A DNA stretch of 49,542 nucleotides from an uncultured Flavobacteriales bacterium (GTDB taxonomy: Bacteria > Bacteroidota > Bacteroidia > Flavobacteriales_E > Vicingaceae). Positions 19,040 through 27,480 of this stretch are shown piece by piece. The DNA is taken from positions 1 through 49,542 of the forward strand of contig CAJQON010000036.1 of NCBI GenBank assembly GCA_905479995.1. The letters are read 5' to 3'. The notes under the pieces are model-generated. The model was not told where the DNA came from, did not search any database, and was given only the letters and a program-made list of their open reading frames with translations. The position numbers and the translations under genes were made by a program. Positions within the stretch are counted from its first letter, which is position 1. Every line of letters starts with the position of its first letter.

Positions 19040-20050
19040 ATGGAAGCATACATCGATTGCATTAGTGAGTTTTTCCCTGAAAAAACTTACTGCAATGAAG
19101 ATTTTTTTAATGAATTCCCCCAACTAAAAAGTAAAGAGGCTTCTTTATTAAAAATTGGGGTAAGCAATCGCCATGTTGTTGATCCAACCACTACTTCTTT
19201 GGATTTGGCGGTAAACGCTGCTCACAAATTATTTGAAGAGCACAAAGTTAATCCTGAAGATATTGATTTTGTTATTTTTTGTTCTTTAGAGTTTGATTAT
19301 GCATTGCCTTCTTCTGCAGCAGTTTTCCAAAATAAATTAGGACTATCAAACAATGTTGGAGCTATAGATATTGTTTCGAGTTGTACTGGATTTGTGCATG
19401 CTTTAAGTTTAGCAAAAGGAATGGTAGAAAGCAATGAACGAAAGAATGTACTCTTATTATTTCCATCTACACTTTCTAAAACTTTTCATAAAAACGATTA
19501 TAACTCCAAGTTTATTTTTGGAGATGGAGCAACAGCCGTTTTAATTAAAGAACGAAATGAACCCAGCATAGGGCAATTTGTTTTTGGAACAGATGGTGAT
19601 AGAGCTGACTATATTATTATAAAAGATGGTGGAGCACGAAACCCCATTAATGAATTGTCTTTTAAAGAAGATGAAAACGAATACGGCAATATAACTTGTA
19701 GAGCCAACTTTTTTATGAATGGTACTGGTGTATTTTTATTCGGGTTAAAAACCATACCCAAATTGGTGAATGATATTTTAACAAAAAACAATACAAAATT
19801 AGAGGATATCGACTTTTTTGTATTTCACCAAGCCAATGCTTTTTTATTGGAAGCTATCAGAAAAAAAATAGATGCTCCTCAAGAGAAATTTATTATTGCC
19901 ATGGATCAAACAGGAAACACTGTGGCCTCATCCATTCCCTTGGCATTAAACTCATTAATGAAAGAAGGGAAACTAAAAACTGGTCACAAGGTAATGTTTG
20001 CAGCTTTTGGCACAGGACTTACTTGGGGAGGAACCATTGTAAAGATTTAA
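19040..20050 (+). CDS. 3-oxoacyl-ACP synthase III-like ketosynthase (first copy)
   Basis: A 336-residue thiolase-fold condensing enzyme of the FabH/KASIII family. The active-site cysteine lies in SSCTGFVHAL (about residue 114), the histidine in FFVFHQANAF (about 261) and the asparagine in DQTGNTVASSIP (about 293), giving the Cys-His-Asn triad. KASIII enzymes join an acyl-CoA to malonyl-ACP or, in secondary pathways, transfer short acyl groups. It is followed after 39 bases by a carrier protein and then a second KASIII. The pair, ACP and reductase form one unit distinct from primary fatty acid synthesis. Likely role: making a short acyl-ACP for a glycan decoration (inference). Confidence 0.88.
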   Translation: MEAYIDCISEFFPEKTYCNEDFFNEFPQLKSKEASLLKIGVSNRHVVDPTTTSLDLAVNAAHKLFEEHKVNPEDIDFVIFCSLEFDYALPSSAAVFQNKLGLSNNVGAIDIVSSCTGFVHALSLAKGMVESNERKNVLLLFPSTLSKTFHKNDYNSKFIFGDGATAVLIKERNEPSIGQFVFGTDGDRADYIIIKDGGARNPINELSFKEDENEYGNITCRANFFMNGTGVFLFGLKTIPKLVNDILTKNNTKLEDIDFFVFHQANAFLLEAIRKKIDAPQEKFIIAMDQTGNTVASSIPLALNSLMKEGKLKTGHKVMFAAFGTGLTWGGTIVKI

Positions 20051-20089
20051 ATTGTTTGTATTTTTATAGCATATAAAAAAGGGTAGATT

Positions 20090-20320
20090 ATGGAATTAGA
20101 TGAATTTGTATTAAAAGTTGAAGCGGAAATTGAAGATTTAGAACCGGGCACTTTAACTGCGGACAAGGATTATAGAGAAATTGAACAATGGAGCTCTATG
20201 TACGCACTAATACTTATTGCAATGATAGACACCGAATTTGATGTTACCTTAACTGGCGAAGATTTAAAGAAAACTTTAACGTTAAGAGATTTACACACCA
20301 CTATTAAAAGTCGACTGTAA
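20090..20320 (+). CDS. Acyl carrier protein-like protein with a non-canonical prosthetic-group motif
   Basis: A 76-residue acidic helical protein placed between two ketosynthase genes. Size, acidity and the C-terminal LTLRDLHTTIKSRL helix fit an acyl carrier protein. The usual D-S-L at the start of helix II is replaced by EQWSSMYAL: the serine is kept (S36, or S35) but the preceding Asp is Ser and Trp stands two positions ahead. Serine would accept 4'-phosphopantetheine if a suitable transferase recognises it. The stop overlaps the next start (taATG). The family call rests on size, context and helix pattern. Confidence 0.75.
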   Translation: MELDEFVLKVEAEIEDLEPGTLTADKDYREIEQWSSMYALILIAMIDTEFDVTLTGEDLKKTLTLRDLHTTIKSRL

Positions 20321-21375
20321 TGTCTACTTTTTCGATTGAAAATGTAAAAATAGCCGGAATAGCTGCTTGCGTTCCAAAAAAGAGGGAATCTAATTTAGAT
20401 TACGACTGGATTTCTGAGCAAGAACAAAAGCTATTAATTAAAACAACTGGAATTAAGGAAAGAAGAATTGCAGAAAAAGGGGTTGCTACTTCTGATTTGT
20501 GTTTTAAATCTACTGAACAATTATTAAAGGAATTAGCTTGGAAAAAAGAAGAGATTGGTATTCTTATTTTCGTATCACAATCTAGAGATTACTTTTTGCC
20601 TGCAACAGCAATTATTTTGCAAGATAGGCTAGGATTACCTACATCAACTATAGCATTTGATGTTAGTTTAGGATGTTCAGGATATGTTTATGGCTTATCA
20701 ATTATTAGTAGTTTAATGAAAACAACCGGAACTAAAAAAGCACTGCTCTTAGCCGGAGACATTTCATCTACCTCACTAAACAAAAGAGACAAAAGCACTT
20801 ACCCTTTATTTGGCGATGCTGGCACAGCAACTGCCTTAGAACTTACCAATGAAGCTACAGTAATGAATTACGGCTTAAGTAGCGATGGCTCTGGAAAAGA
20901 TGCCATTATTATACCAGATGGCGGATTACGCAATCCAATTACACCAAAATCGTTTGAGGAACAAGAAATAGAAAAAGGAATTTGGCGGTGCGGAAGAGAT
21001 TTGAAGTTAGATGGCCTAGCTGTTTTTCATTTTTCTATTACCAAAATACATCCTCATATCAAACAATTAATGGCTTCACAAAATAAAGACGCTAGTAATA
21101 TAGATTACTTCGTTTTTCATCAAGCAAACAAATTAATTTTAGAAACCATTCGAAAAAAAATAAAAGCAGAACCTGAACAAGTGCCCTATTCTCTTTACAA
21201 CTATGGCAACACCAGCTCAGCCTCAATACCACTAACAGTGGTAACTGCTTTAAAAGATGAAGTAACTACCCAAAAGAAATCTGTTCTTTTTTGTGGTTTT
21301 GGTGTAGGATTGTCTTGGGGAAGTGTTATTTTAGACTTGGACAAAATAGTTTGCCCAGAATTAATTGAACTATAA
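20320..21375 (+). CDS. 3-oxoacyl-ACP synthase III-like ketosynthase (second copy)
   Basis: A 351-residue KASIII-family enzyme. It has the catalytic Cys in SLGCSGYVYG (about residue 124), His in YFVFHQANKL (about 270) and Asn in LYNYGNTSSASIP (about 301). It resembles the copy at 19040 over the whole length but is clearly divergent. It is the third gene of the unit and overlaps the carrier protein and the reductase genes by one base each. Two KASIII enzymes with one carrier suggest two roles, such as condensation and acyl transfer, or a heterodimer; the sequence does not decide this. Confidence 0.88.
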   Translation: MSTFSIENVKIAGIAACVPKKRESNLDYDWISEQEQKLLIKTTGIKERRIAEKGVATSDLCFKSTEQLLKELAWKKEEIGILIFVSQSRDYFLPATAIILQDRLGLPTSTIAFDVSLGCSGYVYGLSIISSLMKTTGTKKALLLAGDISSTSLNKRDKSTYPLFGDAGTATALELTNEATVMNYGLSSDGSGKDAIIIPDGGLRNPITPKSFEEQEIEKGIWRCGRDLKLDGLAVFHFSITKIHPHIKQLMASQNKDASNIDYFVFHQANKLILETIRKKIKAEPEQVPYSLYNYGNTSSASIPLTVVTALKDEVTTQKKSVLFCGFGVGLSWGSVILDLDKIVCPELIEL

Positions 21376-22124
21376 TGAACCCTTTTAGCCTATCAAATAA
21401 AACCATTTTGGTCACTGGAGCTTCTTCAGGTATTGGAAAACAGGTTGCTTTAAGCCTTACCAATATGGGGGCAAATGTGGTTATTACAGGCAGAAACGAA
21501 GAAAGATTAAACGAAGTATACCAAACACTAGAACAAGGAACGAACTTGCAAGTTAGTGCCGATTTAACCAACGAAACTGATAGAACAAACTTAGTGTCTC
21601 AACTTCCGCAACTGGATGGAGTAGTTAACAGTGCTGGAGTTGTAAACCCTTATCCTATTAAGTATATTACTCAGGCAAAAATAGACGAAACGCTCAACAT
21701 TAATTATGAAGTTCCACTGCTATTAATGGCAGCAATTACAAAAAGTAAAAAATTAAATAAAAAGGCTTCTGTGGTTTTTATGTCTTCTATATCTGGACAA
21801 CATCCGCACAAAGGTGGCTCACTTTATTCAGGATCAAAAGCCGCTATAGAATCGTTAAGCAAAGTTTTTGCATTGGAACATTATCATCTAGGAATCCGGT
21901 CCAATTGTATTTCGCCAGCAATGGTAAAAACAGAAATGTACGATGATGCCGAACAAGATATGACGAAACAAGCTATGGATGATCACGTTAGCCAATACCC
22001 CTTAGGAGTTGGAACACCTACAGATGTTGCCAACACTATCGTGTTTTTATTGTCGGATGCTTCAAAATGGATTACAGGAATTAATATACGATTAGACGGA
22101 GGTTATTTATTAGAGGGCAAATGA
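21375..22124 (+). CDS. Short-chain dehydrogenase/reductase, FabG-like
   Basis: A 249-residue NAD(P)H-dependent reductase. It has the Rossmann motif TGASSGIG near residue 15, the NSAG segment (a variant of NNAG), the catalytic Ser in MSSISGQ, Tyr and Lys in YSGSK (about 156-160), and the ending ITGINIRLDGGY. This pattern is the 3-oxoacyl-ACP reductase/sugar-ketone reductase class. Following KASIII-ACP-KASIII, reduction of a 3-oxoacyl-ACP to a 3-hydroxyacyl-ACP is the natural reading (inference). The stop overlaps the next start by four bases. Confidence 0.85.
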   Translation: MNPFSLSNKTILVTGASSGIGKQVALSLTNMGANVVITGRNEERLNEVYQTLEQGTNLQVSADLTNETDRTNLVSQLPQLDGVVNSAGVVNPYPIKYITQAKIDETLNINYEVPLLLMAAITKSKKLNKKASVVFMSSISGQHPHKGGSLYSGSKAAIESLSKVFALEHYHLGIRSNCISPAMVKTEMYDDAEQDMTKQAMDDHVSQYPLGVGTPTDVANTIVFLLSDASKWITGINIRLDGGYLLEGK

Positions 22125-23050
22125 ATATAACAACACCATACCTATCTATAGTTGTTCCTGTTTTTAACAGTGGCAAAAATTTAGCTGAATTGGTTAAACG
22201 GTTGCACGATACGTTAAAAAGCAAGGAGACGTTTGAACTTATCTTAGTTGATGACGGCAGTTCTGACGATAGTTGGAATACTATTGTAGGATTAAAATTG
22301 CAATATCCTGAAACACTAAAAGGCATAAAATTAAATCGAAATTATGGTCAACACAACGCCTTAATTTGTGGGTTTTCTAGTTCAATAGGTAGTTTTATTG
22401 TTACGATGGATGACGATTTACAGCATCCGCCTGAAGAAATTCTGAAATTGATTGCCAAGCAAAAAGAAACCAACGCTGATTTAGTTTATGGGTTACCAAT
22501 TAACCGACAACAACAAGCCGTTAAAAAGGCTGGCAGTTATTTTGTTCGAAAATCCTCTAAATATTTTGCTGAAAATCCGAATGGTGAAGGCTCTTCATAT
22601 AGAATGATAAGCAAAAATACCATTGATAAAATAGTACAAAACCACACCACAAATTTTATTTTTATTGACGAAGTGGTGCACTGGTACACTGCTCAAATTG
22701 CACTAGTAGATGTTGAACACCACGGCAGGAAACATGGAAAAACAGGTTATTCCATTTTTAAGTCGATAAAATTATACCTTAATATTTTTGTGAATTATTC
22801 GGCTAATCCACTAAAAATAATGATTTATGGAGGATTCATTTTTTCATTGATTTCATTTTTGTTTGCCATTAAAGTTATTTTTAGAAAAATATACATTGGC
22901 GCTCCGCTAGGTTACACTTCTATTATTGTGAGCGTACTATTTTCGGCAAGTATTATAATGCTTTGTTTAGGGGTTATTGGCAAATACATATTTAATTTAT
23001 ACAACCACCAACGTAATAAACCACTTTACGGAATAGACAAAACCATTTAG
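22121..23050 (+). CDS. Family 2 glycosyltransferase of the ArnC/GtrB type
   Basis: A 309-residue membrane-associated GT-A enzyme. Donor-binding motifs are VDDGSSDDSW (about residues 43-52) and DDDLQHPPEE (about 92-101). Two C-terminal transmembrane segments (about 228-250 and 265-287) end in a short cytoplasmic tail. This arrangement is typical of enzymes that put a sugar on undecaprenyl phosphate for use outside the membrane. It may supply the TMTC-like GT-C enzyme with a lipid-linked donor, though the two are 5 kb apart. It is translationally coupled to the reductase upstream and followed one base later by the GNAT gene. Confidence 0.85.
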   Translation: MNITTPYLSIVVPVFNSGKNLAELVKRLHDTLKSKETFELILVDDGSSDDSWNTIVGLKLQYPETLKGIKLNRNYGQHNALICGFSSSIGSFIVTMDDDLQHPPEEILKLIAKQKETNADLVYGLPINRQQQAVKKAGSYFVRKSSKYFAENPNGEGSSYRMISKNTIDKIVQNHTTNFIFIDEVVHWYTAQIALVDVEHHGRKHGKTGYSIFKSIKLYLNIFVNYSANPLKIMIYGGFIFSLISFLFAIKVIFRKIYIGAPLGYTSIIVSVLFSASIIMLCLGVIGKYIFNLYNHQRNKPLYGIDKTI

Positions 23051-23051
23051 C

Positions 23052-23705
23052 ATGAAGCTTACCGGATATGGCGTTGAACTTACTCGACTAACCCAAGAAG
23101 ACATCGAATTGGTTAGAGTTCATCGTAATTCTTTTGCTATAAATCAATATATGGAGTTTCGAGAAGAAATCTCTGAAGAGCAGCAGTTAAATTGGTTCAA
23201 ATCGATTGACAACCTTTACAACAACTACTTTATTATTAAGGTAAATCATCAAAAAATAGGCCTTATTTACGGAGCAAATATTGATTGGAACAAAAAAGAA
23301 ACCGGCAACGGAGGAATTTTTATTTGGGAAGAAAAATATTGGAATTCAAAAGCGTCTATTGGTGCCTCTTTCTTGTTAACGGAAACCTCAATTTTAATGG
23401 CTTTGAAAAAGACCTTCATAAAGGTTTTATCTACCAATAAAGAAGCCATTGCTTATAACAAAAGTTTGGGCTACCAATTAATTGAAAACCAAGAAGGTGT
23501 ATTGAATCAAAAATATGTATTGCTAACTTCAAACTATATAAAAAGAAGAGGCCTTTTAAGAGAAAAAATATTTGAACAAAACGAGTATACAACAATTTGT
23601 TTAACGTTAGATTCAAATACTGTTGTTGGAAAATTTTATATTGATTTAATCAAAAATTTACCTGAAGCAAATAAAAGACCTTACACCATCAAAATCAAGG
23701 ATTAA
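23052..23705 (+). CDS. GNAT-family N-acyltransferase
   Basis: A 217-residue protein whose first 165 residues fit the GNAT fold of the sugar-N-acetyltransferase type (PseH/RimJ-like): LTRLTQEDIELVRVHRNS, then a strand pattern with YFIIKVNHQKIGLIYGA, and the NKEAIAYNKSLGYQ segment near residue 131. The last about 45 residues form a C-terminal extension of unknown role. In glycan loci such enzymes acylate the 4-amino group of dideoxy sugars. The operon suggests the acyl donor could be the carrier protein made by the upstream unit. The 3' end overlaps the convergent JmjC gene by 11 bases. Confidence 0.7.
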   Translation: MKLTGYGVELTRLTQEDIELVRVHRNSFAINQYMEFREEISEEQQLNWFKSIDNLYNNYFIIKVNHQKIGLIYGANIDWNKKETGNGGIFIWEEKYWNSKASIGASFLLTETSILMALKKTFIKVLSTNKEAIAYNKSLGYQLIENQEGVLNQKYVLLTSNYIKRRGLLREKIFEQNEYTTICLTLDSNTVVGKFYIDLIKNLPEANKRPYTIKIKD

Positions 23706-24765
23706 CTGTTCTATTAATCTTTTCTAAATTCCTCTTTTTCTTCAATTCATCCAACATCCCTAACTCCATCATGTGCAACAGGTTTACATCATCGTAATTT
23801 CGCCATGTTTTCCAAATGGGTGGATTGTAGGCAAATAAATCTAGAAAAAAATACAGTGGCTTTGAACAAAAAGTTTGAAAAGGAGTAAAAAAGCGATAAC
23901 CAACACCAATACTATCTGTTGGATTTTTTACAGAATGCCACATATAAGGAGGGTTATATAAAATGTCTCCTGGCTTTAAATGAACAGAATATCCGTTAAT
24001 GTATTTAAACAAAGGATAATCTTCAAAATTCTTTTCAAAAGGATTAAAATCTCTATCATTTACTCTTACTGGAGCACTTCTATAAAAACTATTGGCAGGT
24101 GAAGGGTCTACAACACAAGTTGCCTCAACTGGATAAAGCACCCATTTTTTTTCTCCATAAACTTGTGTGAAAATATTTTCGGCACTAGCATTATGGATAG
24201 GCGTAAATCCGCCTTTACCACTTATAAAAACATGAAAAGCTTCTCCTAAACTAAATCGCCTACGTTGTTTTCTAAGCCACTTGTAATCAAAATCCAATAA
24301 ATGTTCTGGATGATTTTTCAGCAAAGGATAAAACCGATAATATTTCCCTTTACCACCTCTAATGTCATCCAACACTTCTCCTAATGTAGATTCTTCATAG
24401 CCTTTTAGGTAACCTTCCGACTCCATGAAAACAATTTTATCGTCTCCATGTTTTTCTTTAAAATAATTTAAAGACCAATCATTTACACAATCCCAATTTT
24501 TGGCTCCTCCTTCTATTATAACAGGAATACCTTTCTTCACATATTTTTTAAAAAAATCATGCGTTGAGATACTTGTAACTCTTTCAACAGGAGTTAGCTT
24601 ACCTTCTCCATTTTGACGAAGTTGCTTTTCCAATTTTTCATAAAAATTGGTTCTTCTTTTTCGTGTCCATTTAAAAAAAAGTTTTCGGGTTAAGAAATGA
24701 TCAAAAAACTGAAAACATCCATACCTAAACAACAGGCTAGAGGGTATGTTATTTAATTTTTTCAA
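23695..24765 (-). CDS. JmjC/cupin_8-type protein with an altered metal motif (HxA)
   Basis: A 356-residue protein of the FIH-like JmjC/cupin_8 family. The jelly-roll core is recognisable in the segment starting at H191 (PIHNASAENIFTQV, then GEKKWVLYPV) and in GDILYNPPYMWHSVKNP with distal H277. Where the family has His-x-Asp, this protein has H191-N192-A193, so the carboxylate ligand is missing while both histidines remain. Loss of that ligand occurs in Fe/2OG halogenases such as SyrB2, where halide takes the place, and also in inactive family members. The N-terminal region is basic. It is minus strand and three bases from the GT-like gene upstream. Confidence 0.75.
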   Translation of the reverse strand: MKKLNNIPSSLLFRYGCFQFFDHFLTRKLFFKWTRKRRTNFYEKLEKQLRQNGEGKLTPVERVTSISTHDFFKKYVKKGIPVIIEGGAKNWDCVNDWSLNYFKEKHGDDKIVFMESEGYLKGYEESTLGEVLDDIRGGKGKYYRFYPLLKNHPEHLLDFDYKWLRKQRRRFSLGEAFHVFISGKGGFTPIHNASAENIFTQVYGEKKWVLYPVEATCVVDPSPANSFYRSAPVRVNDRDFNPFEKNFEDYPLFKYINGYSVHLKPGDILYNPPYMWHSVKNPTDSIGVGYRFFTPFQTFCSKPLYFFLDLFAYNPPIWKTWRNYDDVNLLHMMELGMLDELKKKRNLEKINRTVNP

Positions 24766-24767
24766 AG

Positions 24768-25691
24768 TTATTCATCTAATTTAATCCACTGCTGTAACTT
24801 TTCTAAATAACCATAAACTGGTTTTTTAGTTTGAGCATATCGTTCTCCACCTTTCATATCCAATTTAAAAACAGTCGGATAATGTATAGTAGGATTCATT
24901 AACCATTTAAAATGTCGTTTAACAAAAGACAAACCAGAACCCGGTAAGTTTTTTAATTTTAAATGGCCATTTAACAACTTTAATGTTTTGAGGTATTCTG
25001 ATTTATTGTGTTTTACAAAATCCTTACCACCCCAATTTTTAATCAAATCGAAACCTACATGAAAGGTTAAGTGTTTATTGGTATAAAGTTTAAAATTATT
25101 TGCAAATGCTATTAAATTAAAAAGTATTACACTGTCTATAAATGGAATTCCTATACAGGTATTACCCAATTTAAATTGCGCTAATAATTCTCTTTTAAAA
25201 ACAAAACAATCATAACCCGTATGCATTTCTCCAACCTCAGCATAAATTGCCGAAAGGTCAGAAGAATCATTATACTTTTCCGAAACGCGCCTTCTGTTAA
25301 TCGCAAAAGCATCATTGCCTTTTGCTATAAATTGGTTAACCATTTCATAAAAATTCTCATGCAAACCAATGTCCATATTGGAATAAATAAGGTAATCGGA
25401 GCTGGAATTTTTACTAGCTTCAACCAGTATATCGTTTATTGTAGGTAGTTTTCTATTCTGCAAAGTTTTGTTGTAATCTAAAACAGATTTATCTACAACT
25501 GTTCGACTACCAATAAAGGGTGGCACAACACTCTCATCCTCTTTAAAATACACAGCAGCTATTTCTACTTCAACATTTTTGACGTAATTCTTAGCCTTCT
25601 CAATAGACTGAAAAGTTAGATTTTGCAAAGCCAAATGTTCTTTGGAACCGCTAAAAGGATTTATAATGTGTGTTATCTTAATTTTGCCCAT
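24768..25691 (-). CDS. Putative GT-A-fold glycosyltransferase
   Basis: A 307-residue protein without a firm family assignment. The first half reads like a nucleotide-sugar-binding Rossmann-like fold, with the segment SDYLIYSNMDIGLHENFY (about residues 100-117), in which NMD could act as a DxD-type metal motif, and YDCFVFKRELL further on. There is no signal peptide or membrane segment. It neighbours the JmjC gene and shares its strand; the two are probably co-transcribed. Glycosyltransferase is my best guess, supported by context. It could also be a nucleotidyl- or phosphotransferase with a similar fold. Confidence 0.55.
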   Translation of the reverse strand: MGKIKITHIINPFSGSKEHLALQNLTFQSIEKAKNYVKNVEVEIAAVYFKEDESVVPPFIGSRTVVDKSVLDYNKTLQNRKLPTINDILVEASKNSSSDYLIYSNMDIGLHENFYEMVNQFIAKGNDAFAINRRRVSEKYNDSSDLSAIYAEVGEMHTGYDCFVFKRELLAQFKLGNTCIGIPFIDSVILFNLIAFANNFKLYTNKHLTFHVGFDLIKNWGGKDFVKHNKSEYLKTLKLLNGHLKLKNLPGSGLSFVKRHFKWLMNPTIHYPTVFKLDMKGGERYAQTKKPVYGYLEKLQQWIKLDE

Positions 25692-25795
25692 CTTCGGTTT
25701 AAAAATAGTAAAATATACGGCAACGAAATGAATAGCGCTTAATTTTAAGATTAAAACTACTACATTTACTGTTGGTTCGAAACCCTACATTACAA

Positions 25796-26515
25796 ATGAA
25801 AGAACAGCTATCATCAATACAACCTTGGTTTTCCTATCACGGTCCTTACAAAAAGGAAACTCAATTTTATTATGATCCTTCTGATTTTGACTGGGTAAAA
25901 AATTTAGAAGCTAATTATTTGACGATTAAAGCAGAAATGGAAGCTTTTATTTCCAATAATAAAAACACGCTAGACCCCTATTTTAATGTTGACTTAATAC
26001 AAGGAAAGAACACCTGGAAAGTTGGAACCTTTTATTTTTGGGGAAAACGAAACGGTATTAATTGTGATCAAGTCCCTAAATTGGAAAAAATTCTAAGTCA
26101 AATACCTGGTTTTGTTTCTGCAGGCTTAAGTATTTTAGAACCCAATACTCAAATTAAGGAACACCATGGCGATACTGATGCTTCGGTAAGAGGCCATTTA
26201 CCGTTTGTGGTCCCTAGCCCCCTCCCTAATTGTGGTTTGCAAGTTGGAAAAAATCCAAAAAGTTGGGAGGAAGGAAAAGTGCTATTATTTAATGATGCGC
26301 AACGGCATAAAGCATGGAACAACACGAATGAACGAAGGTATTTGTTAATTTTTGATGTAATAAAACCTGAAAATTTATCGAATCAAAATGATATCTGCGC
26401 CAATGCAAACTCGTTAATAGCCTTGCAGCAATTGGAATATAAATACCCTATTGTAAAAAAGTTTCCTGGAAAATTAAGAGGGATAATTAGACGAAGATTA
26501 AAGCGTGTAATCTAG
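25796..26515 (+). CDS. Aspartyl/asparaginyl beta-hydroxylase-like dioxygenase (copy B)
   Basis: A 239-residue PF05118-family oxygenase, paralogue of the gene at 18142. Equivalent motifs are H123-H124-G-D (EHHGDTDASVRGHL), NCGLQVGKN, WEEGKVLLF, distal H171 (RHKAWNN) and R180/R181. The reading frame extends eight codons upstream to a TTG at 25772, but the ATG at 25796 gives a normal start. The 3' end overlaps the convergent sulfotransferase gene by 18 bases. The substrate is unknown; hydroxylation of an acyl chain, amino acid or glycan substituent is possible. Confidence 0.8.
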   Translation: MKEQLSSIQPWFSYHGPYKKETQFYYDPSDFDWVKNLEANYLTIKAEMEAFISNNKNTLDPYFNVDLIQGKNTWKVGTFYFWGKRNGINCDQVPKLEKILSQIPGFVSAGLSILEPNTQIKEHHGDTDASVRGHLPFVVPSPLPNCGLQVGKNPKSWEEGKVLLFNDAQRHKAWNNTNERRYLLIFDVIKPENLSNQNDICANANSLIALQQLEYKYPIVKKFPGKLRGIIRRRLKRVI

Positions 26516-27364
26516 CTTTTTTAAAATCTCATCAAAAGCTTCATTCAGTTTTTCAACCGTTTCTTCTTTAAGCTTCACTTTAAAATCTCCATGTGTAGAC
26601 TTTCTATGATGACTCCTTGGGTTTTCTTTTCGAGGCTCGTTATTTACGTTTTTCTTAATCTCATCCAACAAGTCATTTTCTACTTCTAAATCGCAATAAT
26701 CAGCTACTCCTTGAAGCCATTTTGGAGAGTCTTCAATTAAATCTTCAAACTTGGTGAAATAAACATTTTCAAGAGGTAATAATTTTTCAATATAGGTTTC
26801 GTAAACCAGTTTGAAACGAGGAACAATTTCTAACACGTATTCATCTATGGTTATTTCATTGACCCGCTTTCTTGCTTCAACTCCCTTGTTTTGGTGTATA
26901 GTATTAGTGTGTTTCATAGAGAAATAGTAAGAAACCAATACATCTCGAGGGTCTCTTAATAGCAATACAATCTTATACTTATCTAACTCAGGTACATTGA
27001 CAAATGTTCTTAAACAACCATAAAAATACCCAACAGGATTAAAAGCTCTTTTTAAAAAATCAGGCGCTAATAGTAAACCTTTTTTATTTGGAGCAACACT
27101 TGATAAGTAGGCTTCATAATTTAATCGTTTCAAATCATTCCGTCTCGCCAATCGCTTTAAATACCTCAAAGAAATAGACGACCCAGACTTATGCACAGAA
27201 AAAAACAACACTCCTTGTTGCCCCATTCTCGAGTCGAGTGCTTGGCCATTTACGATATGTTCTTCTAACTTTCCTTTCCACCTTTTTTTGGCCGAAGGAA
27301 CATTAATGTGTTTCATCCCCCACTTTGGAAAAAACCGATTGATATATGTTGAAATTATACCCAT
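26498..27364 (-). CDS. Sulfotransferase family protein
   Basis: A 288-residue predicted PAPS sulfotransferase. The phosphosulfate loop is FFSVHKSGSSISLRYL (about residues 54-69) and the 3'-phosphate segment is VLLLRDPRDVLVSYYF (about 132-147). A C-terminal PAPS-contacting region shows R-x-x-x-H-x-R-K (PRSHHRKS). It lies alone on the minus strand between two plus-strand genes. Acceptor unknown. Confidence 0.85.
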   Translation of the reverse strand: MGIISTYINRFFPKWGMKHINVPSAKKRWKGKLEEHIVNGQALDSRMGQQGVLFFSVHKSGSSISLRYLKRLARRNDLKRLNYEAYLSSVAPNKKGLLLAPDFLKRAFNPVGYFYGCLRTFVNVPELDKYKIVLLLRDPRDVLVSYYFSMKHTNTIHQNKGVEARKRVNEITIDEYVLEIVPRFKLVYETYIEKLLPLENVYFTKFEDLIEDSPKWLQGVADYCDLEVENDLLDEIKKNVNNEPRKENPRSHHRKSTHGDFKVKLKEETVEKLNEAFDEILKKLDYTL

Positions 27365-27480
27365 TGAATAGAATTACCTAAAAGTAAATAAAGCGATGGA
27401 AATTACTCGGAATTAGTAGAAAAAAATGAATATCTTTACCTGATAGCCATCTACTTAACGCGGTAAATTTTTAATTGAAA

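Noticed and set aside
19040-22124. Aryl polyene or flexirubin pigment cluster
   Set aside because: The unit has KASIII-type enzymes and one reductase but no KASII pair, no aromatic ammonia-lyase and no dehydratase, so a pigment pathway is not supported.
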